From JASFQI01 sp050115555 (GTDB taxonomy: Bacteria > Desulfobacterota > DSM-4660 > Desulfatiglandales > HGW-15): a stretch of DNA of 9,175 nt. Numbering within the stretch: the stretch's first letter is position 1; every line of letters starts with the position of its first letter. Made by a program: the position numbers and the translations under genes. Shown one piece after another: positions 1 to 6,057 of this stretch. The DNA lies in contig JASFQI010000193.1 in NCBI GenBank assembly GCA_050115555.1, positions 1-9,175 of the forward strand, written 5' to 3'. The notes beneath the pieces are model-generated. The model was not told where the DNA came from. It did no database searches and saw only the letters and a list, made by a program, of their open reading frames with translations.

Positions 1-95
1 TCAAGGGTTGATCCCTTAAGCCATTTGGTTCAACCATGCGTTTGCACATGGAGCGGCTGTATCGTGCGGCTAAAACAAGCTGTGCTTTTCGCTAA

Positions 96-104
96 ATTAT
101 ATCA
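96..104 (-). promoter_or_regulatory. Possible leftward extended -10 promoter element
   Basis: Read on the minus strand these bases are TGATATAAT, a perfect extended -10 (TG-n-TATAAT). No good -35 hexamer sits 16-18 nt upstream, which extended -10 promoters tolerate. It would start leftward transcription near base 89, toward a gene outside the window. In AT-rich DNA a chance match is quite possible. Confidence 0.3.
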
Positions 105-111
105 TTAACCA

Positions 112-401
112 ATTGCTTATAGATTCTCCGCCGCCCAGTGAAACGCAGCGTGCTGGTATTGCTCTGGACTCTGCAAAACTCTTGGCCCTGCTGTAATTCC
201 ATATTTCGATAAGCTATACGTAATAGTCATAGACTGCTTTCCCAGTTCTCTAACTCACCTTAATGGATTTCCAAGGACCATTGGGGAAAAACTCTGAGGG
301 CAGGATCAGTAGACTCATTGGACGCAATTTGAACATCAACCTAAAAAACTGGCACCTTTTGTGAAGGCAAGTCAAAATAACAATCACTATTGCTTATAGA
401 T
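112..401 (+). repeat. 13-nt direct repeat pair
   Basis: The 13-mer ATTGCTTATAGAT occurs at 112-124 and again at 389-401, 277 nt apart. The second copy ends just before the Shine-Dalgarno sequence (409-413) of the DsrE-family gene. A perfect 13-mer repeat within 400 bp is unlikely by chance but not impossible. It could be paired binding sites or the scar of a small insertion; I see no integrase or other terminal structure that decides this. Confidence 0.4.
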
Positions 402-419
402 CAATACGAGGAGATGCAT

Positions 420-764
420 ATGGAAAAGAAGGATCATCTTTACATTCTATGGACCAATGGTGACCCGATTACGGCTGAGAAAATGGTTTTTATGTACGCA
501 GTGAATTCCTTGCGCAAGGGATGGTGGGAGAAAGTGACCTTGATTATTTGGGGTGCGCCTGCCAAATTATCCGCGGAGAACCGCGAAATCCAGCAAAAGA
601 TCAAGGAGGCACTGGATGCAGGTGTGTATGTAACCGCCTGCAAAGCGTGTGCGGACCAGGTAGGTGCGACAGAGGTTTTGGAGAAAATAAATGTTGAGGT
701 GAAGTATTGGGGTGAGCCGCTTACAGGAATTTTGAAGAGCGGAAAAGCCCTTTTGACCATTTAG
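420..764 (+). CDS. DsrE-family sulfur-relay-like protein
   Basis: A 114-residue soluble protein of the DsrE/DsrF-like fold family, whose members bind or relay sulfane sulfur on cysteine, or act as small accessory proteins in sulfur metabolism. Seen: a first strand HLYILWTNGDP (6-16), the segment KMVFMYAVNS (21-30), GWWEKVTLIIWG (34-45), and the cysteine pair C74-x-x-C77 in VTACKACADQVG, the likely persulfide site. The C-terminal VKYWGEPL resembles stand-alone DsrE-family proteins of sulfate reducers. I place the start at 420 because AGGAG (409-413) lies 6 nt upstream; frame-compatible starts at 390 and 414 lack that spacing. No dsrF/dsrH partner is adjacent, so it is not part of a DsrEFH cluster and a role in reverse sulfite reduction is not implied. 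Family assignment is fairly sure; the substrate is unknown. Confidence 0.85.
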   Translation: MEKKDHLYILWTNGDPITAEKMVFMYAVNSLRKGWWEKVTLIIWGAPAKLSAENREIQQKIKEALDAGVYVTACKACADQVGATEVLEKINVEVKYWGEPLTGILKSGKALLTI

Positions 765-789
765 GTGAAACGCCGATTTTCGGTTCGCC
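764..789 (+). terminator. Hairpin at the stop codon of the DsrE-family gene
   Basis: GGTGAA (764-769) pairs with TTCGCC (784-789) with one G-U pair. After a 3-nt bulge, CCGA (773-776) pairs with TCGG (780-783) around a TTT loop. The hairpin begins on the last base of the stop codon. It lacks a following T-run, so it is either a weak or factor-assisted terminator or an mRNA-end stabiliser. Confidence 0.4.
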
Positions 790-817
790 TTCCTACCCGC
801 CTTGACGGGGCGCGGCC

Positions 818-849
818 CGGTCGGACAGAGGACCGCACGGCCCCGACCG
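818..849. terminator. GC-rich inverted repeat between convergent genes
   Basis: CGGTCGG (818-824) is a perfect inverted repeat of CCGACCG (843-849) with an 18-nt loop. A small CCCG/CGGG stem lies just upstream (about 797-809). Being symmetrical and placed between the convergent DsrE-family and hydrolase genes, it could end transcription from both sides. There is no T-run on either strand. Confidence 0.35.
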
Positions 850-985
850 ATAAACTTCACTCCTCGTTCGCAAGGCACGTGATGTCCGAGCCCAGGGATT
901 AGAGATCCTCGTCCATCTTGTGAAAACCTACTGTTTCTCTTCCCCGGTCTGGAATCTCCTGCCGTTGGAACGGAAAGATACGTCC

Positions 986-1753
986 TCAGTGTAGTCGACT
1001 CTTCAGGAATTCAAGCAGTGCGGACCAGGAGGCAAGGTCCGCCTGTCCTGAATAGCGGTCTCCGGACCATACCGTAAACGCATGGCGGGCCCCTCCGTAG
1101 ATTTCCATACGAAACGCCACGCCGTCCCTGTCAAAGGCTCCGGCCAAATCGGCCACATCGCTCATGGGAGAAACAGAATCTTTTGAGCCATGCAGAACAA
1201 GGAGTGGCCCTCTGACCTCGGTGTAGTCCTGGTTCTCCGGTGTCGACAGACCCCCGTGAAAGCTGACAAAGCCCTGCACCTCGGCCCCGGCCCGTGCAAG
1301 TTCCAGTGCGGCGGACCCCCCAAAGCAGTATCCCATGACCACAATCTTTTTAGGATGGACTCCCTCCATGGCCTGGAAGGCCTCAAGGGCCCCGAAGAGT
1401 CGAGCCCTCATTTCCTTTCGGTCGGCGTACAAGGCACCGCTTTGGGCCTTCTTTTCTTCCAGGGTGACCGGGCGGATTCCCTTGCCGTAGAGATCCGCGG
1501 CAAATGCAGCATACCCTTCTCCCGCCAGCAGAAAGGCCCGTCGTTTCTCATAGTCCCCAAGGCCATCCCAGTCGTGGAGGATCAGAACCCCGGATTGCGC
1601 GTCCCCAAGCCCGGTATTACGGACGAAGTACCCCTGATAAGGCCTTCCATCCACCTTATAAGTCACATCCCGATCAGCCATGCCCGCTGAAAGTACCGGT
1701 ACAGCCCCTGCGACCCAATAAACTATAGTGAAGAGGAAAAGCATTTTGTGCAT
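986..1753 (-). CDS. Exported dienelactone hydrolase family protein
   Basis: A 255-residue alpha/beta-hydrolase of the dienelactone hydrolase (DLH) family, which in its founding members opens a lactone ring through a Cys-His-Asp triad. Seen: an N-terminal hydrophobic segment (about 4-23) ending VLSA-GMA, a likely Sec signal peptide; VLILHDWDGLGDYEKRRA (56-73); the nucleophile elbow GYCFGG (141-146) with C143; GSKDSVSP with D192; and GARHAFT with H224. The triad is complete and the length fits an exported DLH (about 230 plus the signal). The start at 1753 is supported by AAGGAGGG about 6 nt upstream on the minus strand. It lies 91 nt downstream of the CMD-like gene on the same strand, so the two are probably co-transcribed. 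The true substrate is unknown; many DLH paralogues act on other esters. Export to the periplasm is inferred from the signal only. Confidence 0.85.
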   Translation of the reverse strand: MHKMLFLFTIVYWVAGAVPVLSAGMADRDVTYKVDGRPYQGYFVRNTGLGDAQSGVLILHDWDGLGDYEKRRAFLLAGEGYAAFAADLYGKGIRPVTLEEKKAQSGALYADRKEMRARLFGALEAFQAMEGVHPKKIVVMGYCFGGSAALELARAGAEVQGFVSFHGGLSTPENQDYTEVRGPLLVLHGSKDSVSPMSDVADLAGAFDRDGVAFRMEIYGGARHAFTVWSGDRYSGQADLASWSALLEFLKSRLH

Positions 1754-1844
1754 TCCACCCCCTCCTTTCTACTTGCCCGAACCAGCCCCGCGTGTTGGCG
1801 TAGATTTCCTTCCCCGCGGCCTCAGACATCGCCTGGGAAAGGCC

Positions 1845-2189
1845 CTAAAGCTTGCCCAGCTCATCCAGCCACTGGACAACTCTCAGGCTCTCCGCAATGC
1901 CCGTGGTCCCGCGCATGCTCACGACCACGGCCAGGACTTCCAGGATTTCTTCCTTGGTGGCCCCCTTTTCCACGGCGTACGAGGCCTGACCCAGCACACA
2001 ATTGCGGCATCCGGCCCCAAGTGCAATGGCCAGGGCCATCAGCCTCTTGGTCTTCCCGTCCAGAACGCCGTCTTTGTAAGTCTCGACCGCCTGGTCCCTG
2101 ACATGGCCCATCACGTCGGGGAGCAGTCTCGCAAAGGTCTCCAGCTGGCTCATTCGATTGGCATTCAGCTCTTTTTGACTCTCACTCAT
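1845..2189 (-). CDS. Carboxymuconolactone decarboxylase/AhpD-like protein
   Basis: A 114-residue all-helical protein of the carboxymuconolactone decarboxylase (CMD) superfamily, whose members are either decarboxylases or thiol-dependent peroxidase partners of the AhpD type. Seen: KTKRLMALAIALGAGCRNC (46-64), then VLGQASYAVEKGATKEEILEVL, the core CMD helix pair. The cysteine pair C61-x-x-C64 of the AhpD motif is present, but the residue four after the second cysteine, usually His, is Gln68. The length is normal for single-domain members. GAGGAGGA lies just upstream of the start at 2189. It is the first gene of a probable leftward pair with the DLH-like gene. Redox function through the Cys pair is plausible; the lost His makes a classical AhpD proton relay doubtful. 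The stop is TAG (1845-1847). Confidence 0.85.
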   Translation of the reverse strand: MSESQKELNANRMSQLETFARLLPDVMGHVRDQAVETYKDGVLDGKTKRLMALAIALGAGCRNCVLGQASYAVEKGATKEEILEVLAVVVSMRGTTGIAESLRVVQWLDELGKL

Positions 2190-2633
2190 TCTCTCCTCCT
2201 CTCTGAAAAGGTCTCACCTTATATATTCCCCTCCTGCAACAGCGGGAAGGCCGGGAAACCCCATTGGGAATTGCACGGACACTGCGGCCAAAAGTCTTTC
2301 CATGCCATGACACCTTGCATCTCTCTCCGGAATCGATGCCTTCTTCGATCGCCCCAATGCAGCCTCTACCCCGGCTTCATCGAGACGATGAGCAGACACC
2401 CCTGAGACATCTTCCAATCAACGTCTCCGGTCGCATAAACAACTCTTGGGGAAGAAGACGTTCCGCTCGATTCCGTCCACCGAGGGCAAGAAGGGTGAGC
2501 AAGGGATCGAATCCTGTGCTAGAATGATGCAGGATGAAAAGGGCGTATTCCGAGCATTCCTCTCCCCACCCTGGTGAAAGCGCGAGGCGATTTCATTTCC
2601 CTTCACAAGATCCCAAGAGAAAGGGGGCCGCGG
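2190..2633. other. Divergent intergenic stretch
   Basis: This separates the leftward CMD/DLH pair from the rightward acetyltransferase gene and should hold both promoters. Short frames on either strand (for example 2214-2417 minus, 67 residues) lack a ribosome binding site and any recognisable motif, so none is called. An AT-rich patch at 2217-2226 lies near the expected leftward start. A TGCTAGAAT extended -10-like element at 2517-2525 is the best rightward candidate. Confidence 0.45.
2517..2525 (+). promoter_or_regulatory. Possible extended -10 promoter of the GNAT gene
   Basis: TGCTAGAAT matches the extended -10 pattern TG-n-TATAAT with one mismatch. No convincing -35 hexamer stands 17 nt upstream. 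Transcription would begin near 2532, giving a leader of about 100 nt before the start codon at 2634. Confidence 0.3.
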
Positions 2634-3083
2634 ATGAACGAGAGCACCATCAAAATACGACTCATGAAGGCGGATGATTTCGACGCTGTGGTTTCGATTG
2701 ATGAAAAAATTATCAAGACTTCCCGGCCGCAGTACTATGAACTGAAGTTTGAAAAACTTTTTCAATCCAAAGACTATCTGCCCGTATCCCTTGTCGCCGA
2801 AGAAGATGGAACCGTGGTAGGGTTTATCATGGGAGAACTCTACATGGGAGAGTATGGGATTTTCCAGGAGGAAGCAACCCTGGACACCATCGGCGTGGAT
2901 CCCGATTACCAGCACAGGGGGATCGGGGATCAGCTGATTCGGGAGTTCATGGATCATCTGAAAAAAGTCGGCGTTCAAAAAATCAACACACTGGTCAACT
3001 GGAATGATTCCAGGCTGATCCATTTCTTCAGTGCAAATCAGTTCAGCCCGTCCAAGACCATTTATCTCGAACGCATCATTTGA
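2634..3083 (+). CDS. GNAT family N-acetyltransferase
   Basis: A 149-residue acetyltransferase of the GNAT fold, which moves the acetyl group of acetyl-CoA to an amine of a small molecule or protein. Seen: an N-terminal IKIRLMKADDFDAVVSID (6-23, strand 1 and helix 1); VSLVAEEDGTVVGFIMGEL (51-69, strands 2-4); and the acetyl-CoA pyrophosphate loop (motif A) VDPDYQHRGIGDQLI (88-102) with Q93, R95, G96 and G98. The C-terminal part (NTLVNWNDSRLIHFFSANQF) matches the usual helix 4 to strand 6 region. An upstream in-frame GTG at 2574 also exists, but AGAAAGGGGG at about 2619-2628 points to ATG 2634, which gives the usual family length. It resembles RimI-like or general GNATs; the substrate cannot be told. 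It is probably a single-gene unit, with a hairpin downstream. Confidence 0.85.
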   Translation: MNESTIKIRLMKADDFDAVVSIDEKIIKTSRPQYYELKFEKLFQSKDYLPVSLVAEEDGTVVGFIMGELYMGEYGIFQEEATLDTIGVDPDYQHRGIGDQLIREFMDHLKKVGVQKINTLVNWNDSRLIHFFSANQFSPSKTIYLERII

Positions 3084-3129
3084 TGGTGCTGGGGATGGCA
3101 ATTCCGCTGAGTTCGTAGCAAGGCGTTTC

Positions 3130-3156
3130 AAGGACCGGTGATAAGACCGGATCCTT
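3130..3156 (+). terminator. Stem-loop downstream of the GNAT gene
   Basis: AAGGACCGGT (3130-3139) pairs with ACCGGATCCTT (3146-3156), ten pairs with one bulged A and a 6-nt loop. It is followed by a G-run rather than a T-run, so it is not a canonical intrinsic terminator. It sits 47 nt after the GNAT stop and 34 nt before the tup promoter, a sensible place to insulate the two units. Confidence 0.4.
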
Positions 3157-3189
3157 GGGGGGTTTCGTGCGGCCGTTGTTCTATCATGC

Positions 3190-3218
3190 TTGACATAATA
3201 ATAAGACGTTTTTATACT
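3190..3218 (+). promoter_or_regulatory. Sigma-70-type promoter of the tup operon
   Basis: TTGACA (3190-3195) is a perfect -35 hexamer and TATACT (3213-3218) a good -10 hexamer, separated by exactly 17 nt. The expected transcription start is near 3225, leaving about 93 nt of leader before the tupA start. I see no ModE-type palindrome overlapping the promoter and no recognisable molybdenum/tungsten-cofactor riboswitch in the leader, so constitutive or otherwise regulated expression is likely. Confidence 0.75.
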
Positions 3219-3317
3219 ACGAAAGAAGTAGAGAATACAGATGGAAAACATGGGACACTCCAAAGGGCCTCTGCCCTGAAAATTCCCCGGCAAAACGCAA
3301 TGATTCGGAGGGAGAGC

Positions 3318-4145
3318 ATGGCAAAAAGAGGAATATGTGCAGTCTTAGGGGCGATGGTACTGCTGATGGCCTGTGCCCTCAGCGCTTCAGCGGAAGAAAC
3401 TTTGATGATGGCTACCACGACCAGTACGGACAACACGGGTCTGCTGGATGTTCTGGCCCCCAGGTTTCAGGAGGATACGGGCATTGAACTGAAATGGACC
3501 GCGGTCGGTACGGGCAAGGCCCTGGAAATGGGCAAAAACTGTGATGTGGACGTGCTTCTGGTTCATGCCCCTGCAGCGGAAAAGGAGTACGTGTCCGCCG
3601 GGTACGGGAAGGGCCGTACAGAGGTAATGTACAACGACTTCGTCATCATCGGCCCGCCCGAGGACCCCGCAAGTGTCAAAGGTCTGCCTGTGGTCGATGC
3701 GATGAAAAAAATGGCAAACGAAAAGGCCCGTTTTGCCAGCCGCGGTGACAACTCCGGCACCAACAAGAAGGAAATCTCTTTGTGGAAGGAAGCCGGCATG
3801 GAGGTGCCCGACAAGGAAGAATGGTATGTGCAGACCGGGCAGGGCATGATTGCCACCATCAATGTGGCCACTGAAAAGGGTGCCTACACCATGACCGACC
3901 GCGGGACCTTCATCAAATTCGCCGACACCCACGGCGGCAATCCTCCCCTGGTGATTCTTGTGGAAGGCGACCCGGTGCTGTTCAATCAGTACAGCGTCCT
4001 GGCTGTGAACTCTGAGCGCTGCCCCAAAGCCCGGTATGATCTGGCCCGGACGTTCACCGAATGGATCACGTCGCAGGACATCCAGGCCTTCATCGGCGAT
4101 TTCAAGCTGCTGGGTAAGACCCTGTTTACGCCCAATGCCAGGTAG
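3318..4145 (+). CDS. tupA: Tungstate ABC transporter substrate-binding protein TupA
   Basis: A 275-residue periplasmic binding protein of the TupA family, which captures tungstate with very high affinity and hands it to TupB. Seen: a signal peptide (K3-R4, hydrophobic 6-20) with a likely cut after A-S-A at 25; the diagnostic TTTSTDNTGL (33-42) that opens the oxyanion pocket; GTGKALEMG (64-72); DVDVLLVHA (76-84); SRGDNSGTNKKE (141-152), the second ligand-binding loop; and YTMTDRGTF (190-198). An L-M-A-C sequence ending at C19 is a poor lipobox, so a lipoprotein is possible but less likely. The start at 3318 is backed by GGAGGG 5 nt upstream; the same frame is open from 3138, but that would add 60 residues before the signal peptide. 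It is the first gene of tupABC. Choice of tungstate over molybdate is inferred from the TupA-type motif. Confidence 0.93.
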   Translation: MAKRGICAVLGAMVLLMACALSASAEETLMMATTTSTDNTGLLDVLAPRFQEDTGIELKWTAVGTGKALEMGKNCDVDVLLVHAPAAEKEYVSAGYGKGRTEVMYNDFVIIGPPEDPASVKGLPVVDAMKKMANEKARFASRGDNSGTNKKEISLWKEAGMEVPDKEEWYVQTGQGMIATINVATEKGAYTMTDRGTFIKFADTHGGNPPLVILVEGDPVLFNQYSVLAVNSERCPKARYDLARTFTEWITSQDIQAFIGDFKLLGKTLFTPNAR

Positions 4146-4174
4146 CGTGCTCTTGACAAGCATACCCGCTCCTG

Positions 4175-4209
4175 GGGCGATGCGGCCCTGTCCGCCTCGC
4201 CCTTTTTTT
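4175..4209 (+). terminator. Intrinsic terminator/attenuator inside the tup operon
   Basis: GGGCGA (4175-4180) pairs with TCGCCC (4197-4202). After one T/C mismatch, GCGG (4182-4185) pairs with CCGC (4192-4195) around a 6-nt loop. Seven T residues follow at once (4203-4209). This is a textbook Rho-independent terminator lying between tupA and tupB, 22 nt before the tupB start. Partial read-through would give more tupA than tupBC mRNA. Confidence 0.85.
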
Positions 4210-4231
4210 CACATCCGTACGTGTTGAGCCC

Positions 4232-4930
4232 ATGGACTACATCCTGAGCGGCCTGATCCAAGCGCTGGAACTGCTGTTTCAGGGCGACCCGGAAACCTTT
4301 TCCGCGGTGAAAACCACGGTCCTGGCCTCCAGCCTTTCCGTGGCAGCCAGCATGGCCATCGGGGCCCCGTTGGGGTTCTGGCTGGGATACGGCCGGTTCC
4401 CTGGACGGCGGCCGGCCCGGGTCGTGGTGGACACGCTGTTGTCCCTGCCCACGGTGGTGATCGGCCTCCTGTGTTACTCCTTCATGACACGGCGGGGCCC
4501 ATTGGGGGATTGGGAGCTGTTGTTCACCATCCCGGGCATGGCCGTGGGACAGACCATCCTGGGTCTACCCATCGTGATCGCCATGACGGCGACGGCGGTG
4601 GAAAGCCTGGACCAACGCCTCAAACAGACCCTGATCACCCTGGGAGCGGACCGGCGTCAGATCCTGCTCACCTCCCTGTGGGAAGCGCGATTCAGCCTGG
4701 CTCTGGCCGGGGCGGCTGCGTATGGGCGGATTGTGTCTGAAGTGGGCATTTCCATGATGATCGGCGGCAACATCAAGTGGTACACAAGGACCATCACCAC
4801 GGCCATTGCCCTGGAAACGGGCAAAGGACAGTTTGCGACCGGAATTGCCCTGGGATTGATTCTGATGACCGTGGCGTTGCTGGTCAACCTGGCCATGGTC
4901 GGTCTGAAAAGGTTGTCGGGGACAGGATGA
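4232..4930 (+). CDS. tupB: Tungstate ABC transporter permease TupB
   Basis: A 232-residue inner-membrane permease of the binding-protein-dependent transport family (TupB type), forming the channel that TupA loads. Seen: several hydrophobic spans (about 27-52, 65-85, 98-122, 152-178, 202-224); the conserved SLPTVVIGLL (71-80); and an EAA-like cytoplasmic loop, TLITLGADRRQILLTSLWEA (133-152) followed by AAYGRIVSEVG, which docks on the ATPase. The length is typical. The start ATG 4232 has only a poor ribosome binding site (GTTGAG-like, 4223-4228), and no better in-frame start exists upstream. The gene follows tupA across an 86-nt gap with a strong terminator, and its TGA overlaps the tupC start. 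Weak initiation plus the terminator suggests deliberately low expression. Confidence 0.92.
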   Translation: MDYILSGLIQALELLFQGDPETFSAVKTTVLASSLSVAASMAIGAPLGFWLGYGRFPGRRPARVVVDTLLSLPTVVIGLLCYSFMTRRGPLGDWELLFTIPGMAVGQTILGLPIVIAMTATAVESLDQRLKQTLITLGADRRQILLTSLWEARFSLALAGAAAYGRIVSEVGISMMIGGNIKWYTRTITTAIALETGKGQFATGIALGLILMTVALLVNLAMVGLKRLSGTG

Positions 4931-5580
4931 AGCCGATGTACGTTCTTGAAAACGTGCGCCAGATCTACGGGGGGCGGACGGTCCTGGATGTAGAGCGCCT
5001 TGAAATCCAGGCACGCACCATTACCGGCGTGATCGGCCCCAACGGGTCGGGGAAAAGCACCCTGATGCGGATCCTGGCGTTTGTGGAAAAGCCGGCAAGC
5101 GGTCGGGTATCCTTTCAGGGAGTGCCCAAGGCCCGGGTGGATCTGGCCACGCGCCGTCACGTGGCCATGCTGAGCCAGGAACCGTATCTGCTCAAGCGAT
5201 CGGTGCGGGCCAACGTGGCGTACGGGCTCAAAATCCGAGGCGTGTCGGATACCCCTGCACGGGTTGGCGAGGCCTTGAAACAGGTCGGCCTCGACCCCGG
5301 TGAGTTCGCCCGCCGGTCCTGGCGCGAGCTGTCCGGAGGGGAAGCCCAGCGCGTCGCTCTGGCCGCCCGTTTGGTCGTTCAGCCCAATGTTCTGCTCCTG
5401 GATGAACCTACAGCCAGCGTGGACCGCATGAGCTCCGACCTCATCCAGCGAGCGGCGCTGGATGCGAGAAACCGTTCGGGCGCCACGCTGATCATTATCA
5501 GTCATCAGATCGACTGGATCCGACAGATCGCCGACCGCGTCCTTACCATGGACTACGGGCACCTGGTGCGTGTGCATTAA
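4927..5580 (+). CDS. tupC: Tungstate ABC transporter ATP-binding protein TupC
   Basis: A 217-residue cytoplasmic ATPase that powers tungstate uptake through TupB. Seen: Walker A GPNGSGKST (37-45); Q-loop Q84 in MLSQEPYLL; ABC signature LSGGEAQRVAL (135-145); Walker B VLLLDE (155-160) with E160; D-loop ASVD (163-166); and switch H193 in IIISHQ. All catalytic motifs are intact. The protein ends soon after the core domain and has no C-terminal TOBE/mop-like regulatory domain, so it is a minimal ATPase. The start ATG 4927 shares ATGA with the tupB stop, a sign of translational coupling; the same frame stays open upstream to 4777, but that would overlap tupB by 150 nt. The assignment as TupC rather than ModC rests on the tupAB context. 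Confidence 0.92.
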   Translation: MKPMYVLENVRQIYGGRTVLDVERLEIQARTITGVIGPNGSGKSTLMRILAFVEKPASGRVSFQGVPKARVDLATRRHVAMLSQEPYLLKRSVRANVAYGLKIRGVSDTPARVGEALKQVGLDPGEFARRSWRELSGGEAQRVALAARLVVQPNVLLLDEPTASVDRMSSDLIQRAALDARNRSGATLIIISHQIDWIRQIADRVLTMDYGHLVRVH

Positions 5581-5780
5581 CGCATGCCCATGACCCTTTC
5601 ATTTTTGCGTTGACCTTCCCCGCCCGGTTTCTTGCATGAAGGCAGGCTTTTCATCCCCTCCATAGAATTCGCCCCCCTGGCCATGGCTTTCCGTGCCCTT
5701 TATCGTCTTCGATGCCTCCATAGAAGCCCTTCTTTCACACGGCTTTGCGCCATCATGAGGATAAACTCAAAAGGGATGGA

Positions 5781-5890
5781 GTCGCAATAAGCCCGCGACC
5801 TGGAGAGATTTGCCTCCAGGGATTCCAATGAGTTACAGCGTAGTCCACAGCGGTCTAGCGGGTCTTTGCGAAACCGTCAAAAAGAACCCG
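5781..5890 (+). other. Run of three hairpins, possible structured RNA
   Basis: GTCGC (5781-5785) pairs with GCGAC (5795-5799). CCTGGAG (5799-5805) pairs perfectly with CTCCAGG (5814-5820), with an 8-nt loop. CGGGTCTTT (5859-5867) pairs with AAAG-A-ACCCG (5881-5890) with one bulge. Together they suggest a folded RNA or mRNA element, but no riboswitch consensus was recognised and no promoter of good quality stands in front. Confidence 0.3.
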
Positions 5891-6025
5891 GAAATTCAAA
5901 ACCGGTTCCGAGGCTCCAATCGCATGGATCAATGTCCGCAGAAGGGAAGCGCATGGGGAGTGATCGGCAATATTATTCGGGATACTGAGACAAAAAGGAG
6001 CAAAACCGAGACAAATTTTTAGACT

Positions 6026-6057
6026 TGTCAAAGGGGGTTTGTAAAAAAACTTTGACA
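6026..6057. promoter_or_regulatory. Perfect 8-bp inverted repeat, candidate activator site
   Basis: TGTCAAAG (6026-6033) and CTTTGACA (6050-6057) are exact inverted copies 16 nt apart. They lie about 195-226 nt before the predicted sigma-54 start, the usual distance for an enhancer-binding protein. The role is inferred from position and symmetry only. Confidence 0.4.

Larger units (their letters stand above)
1..419. other. AT-rich stretch without a supported gene
   Basis: No reading frame here has both convincing length and composition. The frame open from base 1 stops at 106-108 and its peptide resembles nothing I recognise. The stretch is visibly more AT-rich than the genes to the right. 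It holds a 13-nt direct repeat (112-124 and 389-401), a possible leftward extended -10 element (96-104), and a weak -24/-12-like match at 350-364 before the DsrE-family gene. It may be the upstream region of a leftward gene lying outside the window together with the leader of the DsrE-family gene. Confidence 0.5.

Noticed and set aside
2214..2417. 67-residue minus-strand frame upstream of the CMD-like gene
   Set aside because: No ribosome binding site, no recognisable motif, and it fills the expected promoter region.
2418..3293. 291-residue open frame on the minus strand opposite the GNAT gene
   Set aside because: The plus-strand frame has a clear GNAT acetyl-CoA motif and a ribosome binding site; the minus frame has neither.
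3387..4163. 258-residue minus-strand frame opposite tupA
   Set aside because: A shadow of tupA, whose tungstate-binding motifs fix the true strand and frame.
4153..4181. Internal promoter before tupB
   Set aside because: A TTGACA occurs at 4153-4158, but the -10 position 17 nt on is GC-rich (within the terminator stem).
4657..5577. 306-residue open frame on the minus strand opposite tupB/tupC
   Set aside because: It lies opposite two unmistakable transporter genes, is rich in His/Gln/Arg as expected of a shadow frame, and has no recognisable domain.
5777..5822. Cobalamin or c-di-GMP riboswitch in the block after tupC
   Set aside because: A methyltransferase with a corrinoid partner made a B12 riboswitch worth seeking, but the B12-box and GEMM core consensus are not present.
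5810..6022. Small plus-strand frame after tupC
   Set aside because: Only a weak ribosome binding site before the internal ATG 5828, a biased polar C-terminus and no recognisable family; kept only as a note in the hairpin finding.
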